A stretch of DNA of 64,000 nucleotides. Origin: an uncultured Eubacteriales bacterium (GTDB lineage: Bacteria > Bacillota > Clostridia > Lachnospirales > Cellulosilyticaceae). The notes beneath the pieces are model-generated. The model ran no database searches and had not been told where the DNA came from. It worked only from the letters and a program-made list of their open reading frames with translations. Shown here piece after piece: positions 63,949 to 64,000 of this stretch. A program made the position numbers and the translations under genes. Numbering within the stretch: the first letter of the stretch is position 1; each line of letters begins with the position of its first letter. The stretch is from the NCBI GenBank assembly GCA_900551325.1, contig URVM01000011.1, positions 56,394-120,393 of the forward strand, in the 5' to 3' direction.

Positions 63949-64000
63949 ACTATACCCTATAGTGTGGACATTTCATAAGAAGGGGTCCCTATTTAGTAGA

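Noticed and set aside
1..64000. tRNA, rRNA, CRISPR, prophage or intact insertion sequence
   Set aside because: No T-arm/anticodon patterns, no regularly spaced repeats with unique spacers, no integrase or complete transposase seen; the only mobile-like gene is the Rpn protein at the right edge.

Overview
The window reads as chromosomal DNA of a low-GC Gram-positive anaerobe of the class Clostridia. Support comes from a Gram-positive-type PolC, very AT-rich intergenic DNA, strong GGAGG ribosome binding sites, many intrinsic terminators, a separate biotin carrier with a Na+-pump decarboxylase, and secreted proteins carrying SH3b and copper-amine-oxidase-N domains. A Lachnospirales genus such as Cellulosilyticum is my guess, not a proven placement. 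I see no rRNA, tRNA, CRISPR array, phage or intact insertion sequence.

Layout. 0-6.9 kb: a partial gene and a membrane protein, a secreted PKD-like protein, a marR-azoR operon, a secreted GHL10 glycosidase-like protein and a 36-codon microgene. 6.9-11.5 kb: a three-gene carbohydrate ABC transporter behind a LacI-type operator, and an Eis-like acetyltransferase. 11.7-20.8 kb: PepF, a TPR protein, TldD/TldE, and an AraC regulator divergent from a GH4 alpha-galactosidase. 20.8-26.5 kb: an ABC-2 exporter cluster ending in GNAT and Nudix genes, behind six 15-bp tandem repeats and an autoregulated tetR. 26.6-30.3 kb: bioY-bioB-bioD-bioA with a BirA-like operator. 30.5-33.9 kb: a chemoreceptor with an amino-acid-type dCache sensor, and a cation exchanger under a yybP-ykoY (Mn2+) riboswitch. 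34-37.7 kb: a Fur-box-controlled ferric-siderophore transporter in the order of B. subtilis yclNOPQ. 37.7-41.2 kb: a MerR regulator, a MATE pump with a 19-bp-spacer MerR promoter, and a YfmL-like helicase. 41.2-44 kb: a membrane-anchored M3 peptidase next to a DUF368/PopT undecaprenyl-phosphate translocase. 44.3-47.7 kb: a four-gene biotin-dependent Na+-pumping decarboxylase. 47.8-56.9 kb: exonuclease III, a DUF3999-DUF2339 envelope pair, a YczE-like protein, a sirtuin-GNAT pair and a DbpA helicase. 57-61.4 kb: PolC. 61.4-64 kb: a 240-nt long-hairpin element, then YdcF-like, Nudix and Rpn/PDDEXK genes.

Connections. The bio operon supplies the cofactor of the oad-type Na+ pump. Several metal or drug modules carry their own visible switch: Fur boxes, Mn2+ riboswitch, MerR promoter, MarR and TetR operators. 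The most attractive unexplained items are the structured element upstream of polC, the DUF2339-DUF3999 pair, the PopT/M3-peptidase pair, the 15-bp repeat array before the ABC-2 operon and the 36-aa microgene.

Many start codons below are shorter than the longest open frame because a good Shine-Dalgarno sequence points to an internal start; each such choice is explained.
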